A DNA stretch of 64,000 nt from Pristionchus mayeri (lineage: Eukaryota; Nematoda; Chromadorea; Rhabditida; Neodiplogasteridae): NCBI GenBank assembly GCA_036245805.1, contig BTRK01000004.1:42806907-42870906 (forward strand), given 5' to 3'. Positions 36,148 through 48,510 of the stretch are shown here, one piece after another (position 1 is the stretch's first letter; every line of letters starts with the position of its first letter). The notes below the pieces were generated by a model. It had not been told where the DNA came from and did not search any database. It saw only the letters and a program-made list of their open reading frames with translations. A program made the position numbers and the translations under genes.

Positions 36148-36643
36148 GGCCTGTTTAAACTGTCAGAAATGTGCGAGAAAAGTTGCGCAAAAAGTTCACG
36201 AACTTCTGAGGTGCGTAAAAACTGTTTCTCTCAAAAAACCGCGCTCTCTCGCTTTTTCTCTAACCACCTCGCTGAAAAGTTCACGAACTTTTCAACGAGC
36301 TCGATGAAAAGTTCGTGAACTTTTCAGCGAGGTGGTTAGAGAAAGAGCGAGAGAGCGTGCGATCGGAGAGAGGGAAAAGGAAGCTGAGGTTGTTTACTTC
36401 CTTTCCCTCTCTCCGATCGCACGCTCTCTCTTCTTTCTCTGACATTTCTCGCAGATTTTCATCCACCTTTTTTATCGAGCTCGTTGAAAAGTTCGTGAAC
36501 TTTTCAGCGAGGTGGTTAGAGAAACAGCGAGAGAGCGCGGTTTTTTGAGAGAAACAGTCTTTACGCACCTCAGAAGTTCGCGAACTTTTCTCGCACATTT
36601 TTGCGCAACTTTTCTCGCACATTTCTGACAGATTAAACAGGCC
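36148..36643. mobile_element. Foldback element P7 rich in TTCGTGAA palindromes
   Basis: GGCCTGTTTAAACTGTCAGA at the left is mirrored by a close reverse complement ending CAGGCC at 36643. Inside, AAAAGTTCGTGAACTTTT-type palindromes occur several times (near 36196, 36272, 36305, 36485, 36576), together with CGAGAGAGCG and GGAGAGAGGGAAA blocks that are also inverted. The minus-strand frame of 113 codons arises from the mirror structure. The TTCnnGAA cores resemble heat-shock-element dimers. Confidence 0.7.
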
Positions 36644-37619
36644 GCTTGTAAAACTGGACTACGAATCGTGTCCCTTCGTCAATCAGTAGTGACTACCGCA
36701 CCAGTCAGATCTAGTGGGGATTTCCGTTCCGGTCAACGTTCCTTACGAGGCTCAGGGACGGCTATTGATTACTGTAAGACGCAACATTACTCACCTTTCC
36801 TGCTTGTCGAATAATTGAAAATGCACAACATGTGAGTGAAATACGGAGTACTCATCATTAAGACATTTGAAAAAATAGGATCGCTACATAGCTGTACATA
36901 AGCGAGTTGTCGTGTCGGAGTAGGCGACTGGAAACATTAATTGATGAGATTAATCACTTGTACAGGAATAAAGTATGAAGGAATTCTGGAGTAAATAACG
37001 GAGACAGTTCAATTCACGATGACAATCGAATTGAGCGATTATTGTTTAGTTTGAAAGCAATTGTTATCATTGTATGATAATTATAGTTAACAATCGATAT
37101 GATGAAGCGACTAAGGTAATAATACGGGGAGAAGGAGAAGCGAGAAGGGAGAAGAAAAAAAATCACTATACCCTTGCCTCTTCTGCTCTCTTTTGCATTG
37201 GGACACGCATCGCGGCATGAATAATATCAAACTGCAAGGATATGGTGGCAAATCAAACAGGCATATTTTTTTCAAATATACTATTGTACCATGTTGGATG
37301 AACCGATACGTGAGAAAAATGAATCAGTCAATTTCAATGGGTTGGGTGAGTAGAGGGGATGGCAGACTAATGCATATTACCTACCTCCTGCACAGTATGA
37401 TTTCCTTTAATGGGTGAACCTCCGGTCCGACTAAAGGCTGAAGTGGCACGGGGTGGCAAAGCCCGCCGTGAGTGGAATGCCAAATCATAACCTAAACGTT
37501 TATTTAAAAAAAAGCAAATAATGAATTGCTGATCAACATGTTACCGATCGATGAATGGCATTTCAAGTAAACGAAGACATTCTGCAAATGTGCGAAAATA
37601 TCATCTAGCACCCCGAGCG

Positions 37620-37932
37620 GCTTGCAGTTTGCTGTAACGACACGTGCCATTTTATGGATGAATGGAGAAGAAAAGGGACGAGATATGAGACGATTTATTG
37701 AATCAATTTTTTTCCGAATCATCTCGCTTCTCCTTTCGTTCGGCGTTTTTGTCTGTTTGTAAATTCACATTTCTCGCGCAAATTGAATTCATTTTTTTTA
37801 AGTAAACCACTTTCAGTCGTATATTCCGACTCATTTACTCGCTTCCTAAAACTTACAGTAGTTTACTCCGACTCTCTAACTCGTGTCTTCGCAGAGATTC
37901 AACACACATTATATTTGTCAAACTTTAAAAAG
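37620..37932 (+). repeat. Dispersed repeat with two exon-like blocks (copy F)
   Basis: Starts TTGCAGTTTGCTGTAACGAC, then ATTTTATGGATGAATGGAGA. One exon-like block follows TTTCAG at 37817 (VYSDSFTRFLKL), and a second follows TTACAG at 37859 and continues to 37932. In the second the donor is ATGAGC instead of GTGAGC, so it is probably dead. Sequence to about 38280 also resembles 4100-4330 and 6170-6290 of P1. Confidence 0.5.
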
Positions 37933-38930
37933 ATGAGCATGCACTAGAGCTGCCTTATCATTCACTTATCGAAAGAATACATGTAGAAAGATTGGAGGGG
38001 CTTAGTGCAAAACGATTAATGTATACCTACCAAACTCAGTTTATCTGCATCCGATTCATGTTTTCAGGCGACCACATGTTCTCTGTATCTTCATCGGTTT
38101 TTTCCCTTCACCCCTGGTGCTGGCGACGTATTGTATGTTACGAATGATACATGAATTTGGTTGAAACTAATGCTTTCAGGGGTGAATATATTCATTCGAG
38201 GGAGCATAAACATGTGCATCCGCATTCAATGTGAAACGTCGTTTCTGAGCGGAATGACACGGATTGCAGTTGCTAATCAACAGCTCGAATCACCCACGCC
38301 TAGGTTGAATGATGAAGTCAATTTTTGGAAAAAAAATGCGACAAATTGTTGACATTTCTTAGAATAAATATTTCAAATCAATAAGTGTATCAAACCCATC
38401 AAAACAGATGTGTGCTACTCAACAGAAAGTGTGAAAGAAACGGTCAAGAACGTCGCCCATGATTACAATTTGTTATTGCTCGTTCATTTTCACGTTCTTT
38501 TTCACACTCATATCTGGCTTGATTCCTTCAGTTTCTCATTGTCTCCACGCGTTTCGATCCGGAGGAGAAGGAGGAAACCTCGACTGACTCTCTCGATTTG
38601 GTACACACTCTAGCTACATAGTTCGACTGATAGAGATCGAGCGATAGTTAGTGGAATGATGAGAGACAAACGGTTAATGAGAAGGGAAGAGGGAGAAGGA
38701 ATGAGGTGAATCATCTTTCCTATGCCGTCCCTCGAAGTGCTCATTTCCATTCATCGCTCTCATAGCACTAGGCGTTTCTTTTAATGTTCATACCTTTATA
38801 TAAGTATTTCGTAATTTTTTCACGATAGTTTCATCAGAATCAAGATTGTGTACAAGTTCTTCCAATGCGAATAGCGATATATCTTGATAGTTCGGATTGC
38901 CAATTTCGTTTGGAGATAATTTATTTTCAG

Positions 38931-39003
38931 TCGTCTAATCCGACTCGTCTAAAAGCTTCTTATCAGCGATGCGATCTGATATTTGTTCTCAATTGTCCAA
39001 AAG
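38931..39003 (+). repeat. Exon-like block (copy G)
   Basis: TTTTCAG ends at 38930 and GTGAGG starts at 39004. Frame 3 has a TAA where other copies have TAC/TAT, then SDSSKSFLSAMRSD. It is most like the block at 6719-6789, including the downstream CAATTGTCCAAAAGGTGA. Confidence 0.4.
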
Positions 39004-39047
39004 GTGAGGAATTTCATCCACTTGTCTTTATCGAGGCACATATATAT

Positions 39048-41232
39048 TTAAGAGGCCGGATCTGAGGAAATTCACCACTGCCCGGACATTGAGCCCGGAT
39101 TTGATTTCAGCCAGGGTCACACATGGGATCTACAGTGCTTAGGGTCTTCATTTGAAATTTTACAGATGTATCCTCTTTATAGCACAAAGGGGCGCGCCAG
39201 GTGCGGGCACAGTGAAAAATGGTGAAAATTGATATTTTCTCTGCCGATCAAGCTAGACTCAAAATTTCTTTTGCATTATATTGGCATGCCCCAAGGTGCT
39301 CTGGAACACAATTGAAATCGAATTCGGGTCGATTCTGAAAATTGCATTTCGAATCAGATTTTCAGATTTGTCAAGTTTGTACAAGCTCATATTCAATTCG
39401 GCAGCCAGCCACACATTTCACATTGTGGTCCTTCTAAGTATGCTGCCAATCGAAACCAGAAATAAGAAAAACCGTTCACAGCATTTTTGAAAAGGTGATT
39501 TTAATCTAGGAATATCACAACCATCAAGGAGTTATTTACGTTTTCAAGCCGAGTTCTGAGAATACCTTGTAAACTCAACTTGCAAATGGAATTTCTTCAC
39601 GGTATGATTAGAATCACGCTAAAAACGATTGATTTCAAAACATGTAAAAAATCGATTTTCGAACCCACGAAAATTTCCAAATTTGTACATTAGTAAGACC
39701 GTAATCCTTAAGTTGTTACATTGATAGCTAGGCATACCTTGAACTATACACCACAGTGAATAAGAAAATGTAGCATATCCAATTTCTGATCAATCTAGGT
39801 TCATGAAATTTTCGTTTGAAATTGCAAAATCCGACGAGGCGACAATCAGTTTCTTAAGATTTTGACTAATTTATCACGAATATTTAGCAGATCGCAATGA
39901 TTTTTAGAAGTATATAATACATTAGAAATAATTGAGAGGGAAAACCGAGGTTTGGGCAGTTTCATAAATTTCGATATTTCGTAGCAAATAAAATGCATAA
40001 ATTTGGGAACCGAAATTATAGTTCTTCCTTAACTAGGCAATTAAACTCTATGAGGAATTTGCAGAAGGCACCGACATGTATAATACAATAGTAATATTGA
40101 AAGTCCCTACTTGCTTTAATCGTTGTTACGTTTGCACGAACACGTGAAATACGTCATGTAGAATTACAACTAATTTAATTTTTGATGTTGTGTTTGCATA
40201 AATCGGTTAGCTTTTTGCACTGGAAATGTGTATTTAATTAATTAAGAACAAATATAGTGTATATATTCAAAATTTCATAAGTTCAAAAATTAACGTTTTT
40301 TTTAATATTTTCAAAATTGAATTTTTATAAAGATATCCAAACCTCGGTTTTATCTCTCAATTATTTCTTAATGTATTATATACTTCTAAAAATCATTGCG
40401 ATCTGCTAAATATTCGTGATAAATTAGTCAAAATCTTAAGAAACTGATTGTCGCCTCGTCGGATTTTGCAATTTCAAGCGAAAATTTCATGAACCTAGAT
40501 TGATCAGATATTGGATATGCTACATTTTCTTATTCACTGTGATGTATAGTTCAAGGTATGCCTAGCTATCAATGTAACAACTTAAGGATTACGGTCTTAC
40601 TAATGTACAAATTTGGAAATTTTCGTGGGTTCGAAAATCGATTTTTTACATGTTTTGAAATCAATCGTTTTTAGCGTGATTCTACTCCTACCGTGAAGAA
40701 ATTCCATTTGCAAGTTGAGTTTACAAGGTATTCTTAGAACTCGGCTTGAAAACGTAAATAACTCCTTGATGGTTGTGATATTCCTAGATTGAAATCACCT
40801 TTTCAAAAATGCTGTGAACGGTTTTTCTTATTTCTGGTTTCGATTGGCAGCATACTTAGAAGGACCACAATGTGAAATGTGTGGCTGGCTGCCGAATTGA
40901 ATATGAGCTTGTACAAACTTGACAAATCTGAAAATCTGATTCGAAATGCAATTTTCAGAATCGACCCGAATTCGATTTCAATTGTGTTCCAGAGCACCTT
41001 GGGGCATGCCAATATAATGCAAAAGAAATTTTCAGAGAAAATATCAATTTTCACCATTTTTCACTGTGCCTGGCGCGCCCCTTTGTGCTATAAAGAGGAT
41101 ACGTCTGTAAAATTTCAAATGAAGACCCTAATCACTCTAGGTCCCATGTGCGACCCCGGCTGAAATCGAAGTCCGGGCTCAATGTCCGAGAAACGGCCGA
41201 AATGGTGACTCTCCTCAGATCCGGACTCTTAA
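39048..41232. mobile_element. Foldback element P4 flanked by TTAA
   Basis: Arms of about 900 bp (39052-39957 and 40336-41228) around a spacer near 39958-40335. TTAA lies at 39048-39051 and 41229-41232. Termini are GAGGCCGGATCTGAGGA and, inverted, GAGTCCGGATCTGAGGA. Each arm holds a frame of about 70-84 codons (CPKVLWNTIEIEFGSILKIA) copied in both directions; no family recognised. The terminal sequence differs from the other TTAA elements here, so it is a second TTAA family. Confidence 0.7.
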
Positions 41233-42118
41233 TTATGTTAACGCACCAAATTTATAAAAGCTTTAGTATGAAAATACATATCCTCCATACGGCAGCCGTG
41301 CTTAGAAGGCTGCCATCTTCATATGCAAAAAGTGCGTCTTTGCAGTCCAATCGAGTACAAAAGGCTGAGCACTGAAAAACATTTGTGTATTGAATACAAG
41401 GGACACCATCTTCAAAATATTCAGAAGAACCCTGAATAATAACAAAATATTTTGTATGAAAGTATTGGATAAAATTGTTTAGTGTATCTCTTCATGGTTT
41501 CTCATTCGTCATTTATTCCTCTCATCGTACTCAACGTCATGCAATGCTTGGTTGAATAGCAAAATGTGGATTGATGAATGTAGCAATACTCTTCCATGAA
41601 ATTTCTTTCAAGCATACGAATACCTGATGTCCGCACCTTCTTGTGAGGAGTGATTCATGTCTCGTCCTTTCTTCTCCAAAAATGCTGTTAAAGTATACGA
41701 GGAGGCGAGCGAAGAGGATTGCTGAATCATTCCCCTTCTCTCCCGTTATTTTAGTATTCGCTTTCCTTCACCGCACATTAACTTTCCTAGAGACCCAAAT
41801 TTCGGCAGCAGTTTTCGGTTCTATTTCTATTGTTTTATTGGCTCTATTCTATTGGCTCTAGTTCTATTGACGTTGGCGGTACATGCTCTCGATAAAATCG
41901 GACGTGTCTTTCGAAGGTTTTTTTCTTCTCAAAAACGATATTTGTGAAAGCATGTGAAAGGATTCTGAAAATATCGTACAATAAAATTCAAAAAAAAATT
42001 CTCGTTTCTCAACTCACGAAAGTTTCCGAAACAGATCACTGCCATACCTACTAATATATCCCGATTATTCTGATCGACGTATCATTTTATTCACTAGTTT
42101 TCGAACAATTGCTTCCAG

Positions 42119-42185
42119 TCGTCTACTCTCCTTCACGCGTCTATACAATGATGGTAATGAGCTGAAAAGTGGTTATAGTGAAATG
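42119..42185 (+). repeat. Exon-like block (copy H)
   Basis: TTCCAG before and GTGAGT after. Frame 3 reads VYSPSRVYTMMVMS then a stop, so it is degenerate. Confidence 0.35.
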
Positions 42186-42849
42186 GTGAGTAAACACAAT
42201 TATTATGGGATAACAATTGTAAATATACCGTGTTCGAAGGTTGGCATCTACTTTTTACGTATGAATAGAGGTGTGCATTATACAAATCAAGGAGAATAGT
42301 TCACTGAAAATGATCAAGCATTTAACTTTGGATGAAACTAACATTCTGCACTCACTTACTTTCAGTGATGCAACTCTGGATCCCGTCGATGATTTGCCGA
42401 CAAAACTCACTTCTAAGGATAACTAAGGATCATACTCACTCTTCAACGCTGCAAACTATCATCTATTTTAGCACAATCTGAAACTGGTCCTGTATTTCTT
42501 GGTGGCAACTTATGTATCAGCATCATTTGTTGGAAGGTTTAATTACCCAAAATAACAAAAACGGAATTGTATGACTGAATTCGCATAAATGCAGTGTCCA
42601 TCTGTCCATTTTTCCATATTTTCCATCTTTGTCCATCTTTTTCGTGCACATCTATTCACCCAGAAAACTAAGTTGACGCAAATCAAACATATTCATCTCT
42701 GTAGAACTCGAAATTTGGGCAATTGTATCTTCATTTCGCACACTCTCTCGGTCGGTTGACAAGGATAAAAAAGAAGAGACCGAATTGCATCTCAAACTCT
42801 AATGAATATCAACTGGAAGTATAACAAATATCATCTAGTATCCAGAGCG

Positions 42850-43226
42850 AATTGCAGTTTGTTGTAACGACACGTGTCATTTTATGGATGAATGGAGAAG
42901 ATAATGGACGAGATATGCGCCATTGAACAATGTTCTTGCTCTCTCCATATCATACACTCTCTCGCTCAATCTATTCGACGAGAGCGTGTGATTTGGAGAG
43001 AATCAGACGATTCCTCGAGGCATTTTATAGCTTTAGTTTTTTCTCGCTTCTCACTTGGCTTCATATTTTACTCTTCTCCTTCTTGATTGTGATCTAAATG
43101 TACATTTTTTAAAAATTTATGTCGCATTTTAATTTATGAAAAACACTTTCAGTCGTCTACTCCGACTCTCTCAATCGCTTCGCAATGGTGATGCAACATG
43201 AACTTCGTTTTCCAATCTATCATTCG
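42850..43226 (+). repeat. Dispersed repeat ending in the best preserved exon-like block (copy I)
   Basis: TTGCAGTTTGTTGTAACGAC and ATTTTATGGATGAATGGAGA at the start, then a CT-rich inner segment with its own small palindrome (42945-43010). The exon-like block at 43153-43226 lies between TTTCAG and GTGAGT. Frame 3 is open for 24 codons beginning VYSDSLNRFAMVMQHEL. All splice borders are canonical. Confidence 0.5.
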
Positions 43227-44273
43227 GTGAGTCTAAAAAAAGGATTGCTTATGCATTCACTTTGCAAACCGATGATAGGAAATGTAGAAATACGAGAGCG
43301 CTAATGAATTCGGGAGAAAATAGTGAAACTCTAGTTGATTTATTCGAAATAAGAATCTTCTGTTCGGTAAAATCTGATCGGATACATGAAGCATATATCA
43401 ACGTTTCCCCGTTTCTACTGGCTGGCACATCTTCGAGCTGATGGACCGCAACCCAAAAAAGTTACGTCGACAACGCATTTATTCCTGCCATCTCACTGAA
43501 AGAAGTGCTTCCACGACCTGCGTGTTTAGACTGGCAAAATGACATGTGCAGCCAACATAAGCTTGATTCAAGAATAGTCCATTATCACTCTACTCTACCC
43601 AGCCAATAATCAGATATATTTAAAACGCGTTCTCTGTAAAAGCGGGACAGTGCTATCCGGGAGGTGGCACAATGCTTCAAAATGGTCCTATCGAGCCACA
43701 ATTTTAACTGGGTAATGCCTATGGGTAGGGTTCACTTCCACATAAATTTTAGGTCGCTAGCTCGACTTTTTGACCTACCGATCTCGAAAAATAAAACTCA
43801 TTTTACTGCCTCATGTTATATACCATTCGAAAGAGCATTGAAAGTTACGCCTAAATCTCACTTTTCATCATGCTTAATGCAAATGCGCATGAGTTACAAC
43901 AGGAAACGCAACAAAAAGTGGCATTTTTGAAGGTTTTTGATTTTTCCGACTACAAAGATTCAATTTGTACCCATTAGTTTTGTGCTCATTGGATTCGCCA
44001 TCCATTTCTGCTTTTTATAAAAAATTTTAATTTAAGTATATCGGTCCTCATAGTTGTCGTTTTTCATGATTTATGTCGCCCATTTGACGACGCGGGTTCG
44101 AATCCGTTCCGACGCATGAACTTTTGCTAACTTTTCTTCGACCCAATATTGCTTTAAATTTGTTTTTGGCAAGAATTTCCTGGTCTAATACACTTTCCTC
44201 TGTAATGACTAATATAGTTTATACACATATTCGGTTTTATGGGAGATTCACTGTAAAAAGATCGATCAGTACT

Positions 44274-44481
44274 AGGGTGGCTGAAATGGATCACGGTTAA
44301 CCGTCTTGTTTACTCTCTCATACGGGTCATCCGTGAGGGGAGAGAGAGAGGCGAGAGAGTCTCTATCACCACAGTAAATAGAGAGGGTAGGACTGCCAGA
44401 GGAGACGGTTAACCGTCTCATCCGTCTCTGATCTGACGAAGCTCTCTAAATAGCGACCCGTTGATCCATTTCAGCCACCCT
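44274..44481. mobile_element. MITE inserted in only one arm of P3
   Basis: AGGGTGGCTGAAATGGATCA and its reverse complement form the ends. An inner CGGTTAACCGTCT motif is also repeated. The opposite P3 arm (about 46190) reads through CAGTATGATGCGG without it, so it arrived after the arms formed. A TA flank is possible; the class is not certain. Confidence 0.7.
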
Positions 44482-44790
44482 TATCAATACGTATATGATG
44501 CGGTTTGCCTGTCGAGCAAGGACCGGCAAAAAAACTCGATTTCATGTATCAATGTGATTTGGGGTAATCGAAGGTGCTGAAAACGGTGGGCACATTTTGT
44601 TCCTAAAGTCTCCAGGTGCCGTCACGTCAAAACCAGCTTTTTGCGAATATCGCTCTTCCGAAAAGTCCTAAACTTACGCGAATAAGGTTTCCGGGGCAGA
44701 ATTTCTTGCTGATGACGCTTATCTACATCATTTTACACGAATTGTTAAAAAATTTAAAAATTCAACTTTTCGTTAACACAGCAAAACGAG

Positions 44791-45112
44791 TTACATGGTT
44801 GGAACCGCCGTGACTACAGATTCGAAATTTCAAATTTCATCAATTTTCTCCGTAGGCTTTTCGAAATTGAAATGAAAATGTGAGTTGAAATCGAGCGAAC
44901 TCGGCGCGCCTCTCTTTCCTCTCGTTCCCACTGTGGTCTCTCGCATACTCTCTCGCCTTTTCCTCCCTAGGGAAGACGGGGATAGCGGAGTGCCGACTCG
45001 ATTACTACCCTTCTCCACTCACATTTTCATTTCAATTTCAAAAAGCCTACGCAGAAAATCGATGAAATTTGAAATTCCGAATCCGCAGCCACGGCGGTTC
45101 CAACCATGTAAC
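44791..45112. mobile_element. MITE with TIRs of about 95 bp in the P3 loop
   Basis: TTACATGGTTGGAACCGCCG at the left is mirrored at 45091-45112, with the matching blocks TTTCGAAATTGAAATGAAAA and CATTTTCATTTCAATTTC inside. No coding content. Confidence 0.7.
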
Positions 45113-45860
45113 TAAAGAGAATAAGCCTACGGATCCACTGGGAAACTATCACTTCTCCCTCCTTAGCTTCTAACTAATCACCACGACATAATAGATTTGA
45201 CGTCGTAATTTCGTCAGACTTGATTCACCGATCCACTTCGGCAGTCTTCTTGATGGAGAGGGAGAGATGAGACCCGGGGACACGTCGGGCGTCTCCTTAG
45301 TGTGATCTCAAAATGAAAATTTGAGCAGCGCTTACGCGGTACCCAGCAAATCACACATCAAATGTCTCGGATCTAGCCATGCACACAGCAGCGGCACGCC
45401 AAGGATAAGACATAGCACCGCACACAGCAGGCACTCCGACGGACAGACACACAACAGTCCGCTTTGACACGCAATGGAAAGCAGGAATAAAATATGAAGT
45501 CAAGGAACGTTCACGGCTCCAAAACGTTTCAGTATTCAAGACAGGAGCAAAGGTTTAATCGAATAAATTTATAAGAGAAAGAACGAAGAAAAAAACAATC
45601 AACCGATCAACGGTAAGGAATCAACAACAACTGGAAAAACGGGCCCAAAATTATTACGAAACTGTAAAATGGTCCGTAGTAATACAGCGATAAACATAGA
45701 ACATGTAATTCTATTACGGGCGGAACGATTTATTCTAGAGAACTAAGTCTGGTCTGGGTGAACCAGTGATTGAAAAGGTTGGTCTAGGTGAACCAATGAA
45801 TTAATTTACTTAGATATTATTCTCAGAACGATAATAATCAAGAGGGAATGCATTTCATCT
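45113..45860. other. Loop remainder of P3, no gene recognised
   Basis: Contains a CA-rich stretch (45340-45480) and no credible exon. Nothing further could be assigned. Confidence 0.5.
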
Positions 45861-46750
45861 TCATAACTCGTTTGGCTCGAAATTGTGTTAACGAAAAGTT
45901 GAATTTTTAAATTTGTTTAACAATTCGTGAAAAATGATGTAGATAAGCGTCATCAGCAAGAAATTCTGCCCCGGGAAAACCTTATTCGCGTAATTTTAGG
46001 ACTTTTCGGAAGGGCGATATTCGCAAAAAGCTGGTTTTGACGTGACGGCACCTGGAGCCAACGGCGACTTTAAGAGCAAAATGTGCCCATAGTTTTCAGC
46101 ACCTTCGATTACCCCAAATCACAATGTTACATGAAATCGAGTTTTTTGCTGTGACGTTCCTTGCTCGATTCTTTGGCAAACCGCATCATACTGTTCGAGC
46201 TTTTTACAGTAAATCTCCCATAAAACCGAATATGTGTATACACTATATTAGTCATTAACGAGGAAAGTGTATTAGGCGGATACGAACACGCGTCGGCAAA
46301 TGGGCGACAAAAATCATGAAAAACGACAACTATGAGGACCGATATACTTAAAGTAAAAATTTTTATAAAAAGCAGAAATGGATGGCGAATCCAATGAGCA
46401 CAAAACTAATGGGTACAAATTGAATCTTTGTAGTCGGAAAAATCAAAAACCTACAAAATGCCACTTTTTGTTGCGTTTCCGGTTGTAACTCATGCGTATT
46501 TGCGTTAAACATGATGAAAAGTGAGATTTAGGCGTAACTTTCAATGCTCTTTCGAATGGTATATACATGAGGCAGTAAAATGAGTTTTATTTTCCGAGAT
46601 CGGTAGGTCAAAAAGTCGAGCTAGCGACCTAAAATTTATGTGGAAGTGAACCCTACCCATAGGCATTACCCAGTTAAAATTGTGGCTCGATAGGACCATT
46701 TTGAAGCATTGTGCCACCCTCCTCCCGTTCTTACAGAGAACGCGTTTTAA

Positions 46751-47900
46751 TTACCCAAATTTAGGACTGCATATCATGGTTTAAATACCCAACTCATTTT
46801 ATTTGTTGGTTTGAAAGTATCAACGTACGCCCTTCGTTCAGATGCATCCAGAGACTCGCATTGTAGAACGATACATCTCACACTGTTGTAGGATTATATA
46901 TGTTCCATTCTCTTTCAAGGAAAACGCCATAGTGCACTGATAAACTTATACACTCTGTAATTATCCGAATTAATAATTGCCGTTTGACTGATGTATTAAT
47001 TTTGATTTTTTGAACTTCATTGATCCTATTTTTTTCCCAGCCACATTCACGATTTTCACGTCGATGTTGGCCAATTGCCTCGTCATTGTTCCATTTTTCC
47101 ATTCATTGTCGTCTCTCTCCCCCCTTCCGAGTGGTCGAATTCTTCAGCGATGGTTAGTTTCCACTACATTGTTTGGCTAATTTATGTTTATTTTAATGTC
47201 GTTTCTTTATTTTTGAATTTTTATTTTGTTGACTAGTTCAGTCAACAAATTTGTACAAGGATCACTAGTATCAGCAATGCCCATAATTTTCCAAATGCCT
47301 TGTATGTTAATTAAACTCGCTGCCGCTTCGGATATTCAATTACACGAGGTGTGGTACTATTGTATGATCTATATATATATATATATATTGTTATATTTTC
47401 GAAAAAGTTGCAACTCTCACAGAACGCCGCATGCGACTAATGTCGATTTTTATATATAAAATGCTCAAATCTTGAGCCGTGGGGGTGCGGTGCTGACTCA
47501 TTTCATCACACAAACATTTTTCAAATGCCCGCTTGAGATCGGCGAAAAGGCGGTGAAAGGTTATTTTTCGTGCGTATTTTCTGATTATGAATATGACAAT
47601 GTATTTGTATTTTAAATTATGCCACTAGGCGGGATGAGTGCTAATGTGATATACATCATTTGATATATCACAGAATGAAGCATTGTCATTTGCTTTCAAA
47701 AGGCACAGTATGACCTACTGCCATTTTAGAATATTTCCGATTTTATTTCCGGCTTTTCCAAAAATCCCTATATTTCAGGAAGCCTTACGACACATGTTTC
47801 ATAAGAAATTATCAATGTTTAGAAATATGTACACGGAAGTTTATTGGCAACAAATCGAATACAGTAAACACTTAGCAGTCGTATCTTTCAATCTCATCCT
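46751..47900. other. Region without recognised gene
   Basis: AT-rich, with a short (AT)n run near 47370. An 85-codon plus-strand frame (47683-47940) lies antisense to the conserved terminal exon of the secreted-protein locus and is probably a shadow. Confidence 0.5.
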
Positions 47901-47901
47901 C

Positions 47902-48312
47902 TCATCGCTCTTTTTCTTCTCTCAATTGGAATCCGTTTAAAGCTGTGTATGAAGTGAGTCGAATCGAGTTCTGCGGATTCATTTGGATCAGATGCCGAAC
48001 CATCCGAAGGATCTCTAAAATAGGGTTGTCAGTGAACGAATGATCACTCCCCGAGCCTACTAACAGTATGACACATCATCTTGAAAAAATATAATGATAT
48101 ATTTTATGATTACAAGGAATAATGAAGGAAATGAAAGGGCTGCCTAGTAAGGGAAGATAACAAGAAGACTTCCTAGAATGGAGCGGGTGGGTGTTTCGGT
48201 CCTTAGGTCGAAGTATATGTTTAAATTCTGAACATATTATTAAATACAAGTTAACGTACTGCGCAAAGGCTGCAATGAGCAGCAGGAGAAGAATGATGAG
48301 GAGTCGAAACAT
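47902..48312 (-). CDS. Small secreted protein locus Y (signal-peptide exon and conserved last exon)
   Basis: The first exon, 48312 to 48260, reads MFRLLIILLLLLIAAFA, a clear signal peptide, ending at a GTACGT donor. A TATA box (GGTATATATTT) lies about 45 bases upstream. The last exon, about 48060 to 47902, reads GSGSDHSFTDNPILEI and ends REEKER before TGA. The 5' region and both exons have close counterparts at 57.2-59.3 kb, with changes that keep the last frame open. The joining exon(s) and phases could not be resolved: an unspliced reading gives another 118-codon frame. Function unknown. Confidence 0.45.
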
Positions 48313-48510
48313 GACTTGACCTTGTCGGGCCATTCCCATTCCGTGTGAAATATATACCTCAGAATTCACCAGAGTCGTAAACACGCATGATTGTTTCTGT
48401 AAAGGCCGCATCTGTACGGGTGATATAAACATTTTCCTTGCTGATACCGTGAAATGACGTCATGATCTGTCATACTGTTTACAGTGCATAGGAAGGAGTG
48501 ATCAGTAATC
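48313..48510 (-). promoter_or_regulatory. Conserved promoter region of locus Y
   Basis: Shared almost base for base with 57205-57396: CCTTCCTATGCACTGTAAAC, then ATGACGTCATTTC (CRE-like TGACGTCA), GGTATCAGCAAGGAAA, and a TATA box about 45 bases before the ATG. Conservation across two loci supports a promoter or 5' UTR role. Confidence 0.55.

Larger units (their letters stand above)
43620..46750. mobile_element. TTAA-flanked foldback element P3 with internal insertions
   Basis: Left end TTAAAACGCGTTCTCTGTAA, right end its reverse complement closing in TTAA at 46747-46750. Arms (43620-44793 and about 45862-46750) carry the same blocks as the P1 central element: GGTGGCACAATGCTTCAAAA, ACCCTACCCATAGG and a B-box-like GGGTTCGAATCC at 44092. 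They are clearly older and more diverged. The loop contains a second MITE (44791-45112). No transposase. Confidence 0.75.

Noticed and set aside
39281..39490. Conserved protein gene in P4
   Set aside because: The frame appears in both directions only because the two foldback arms are copies; no family recognised and no splice or promoter context.
6719..43226. Type-I piRNA loci at the TTTCAG-TCGTC blocks
   Set aside because: No consistent CTGTTTCA upstream box at the required spacing; the TTTCAG/GTGAG borders fit splice sites better.
45351..45539. Small minus-strand secreted protein in the P3 loop
   Set aside because: Short frame with no signal peptide, no splice context and no counterpart elsewhere.
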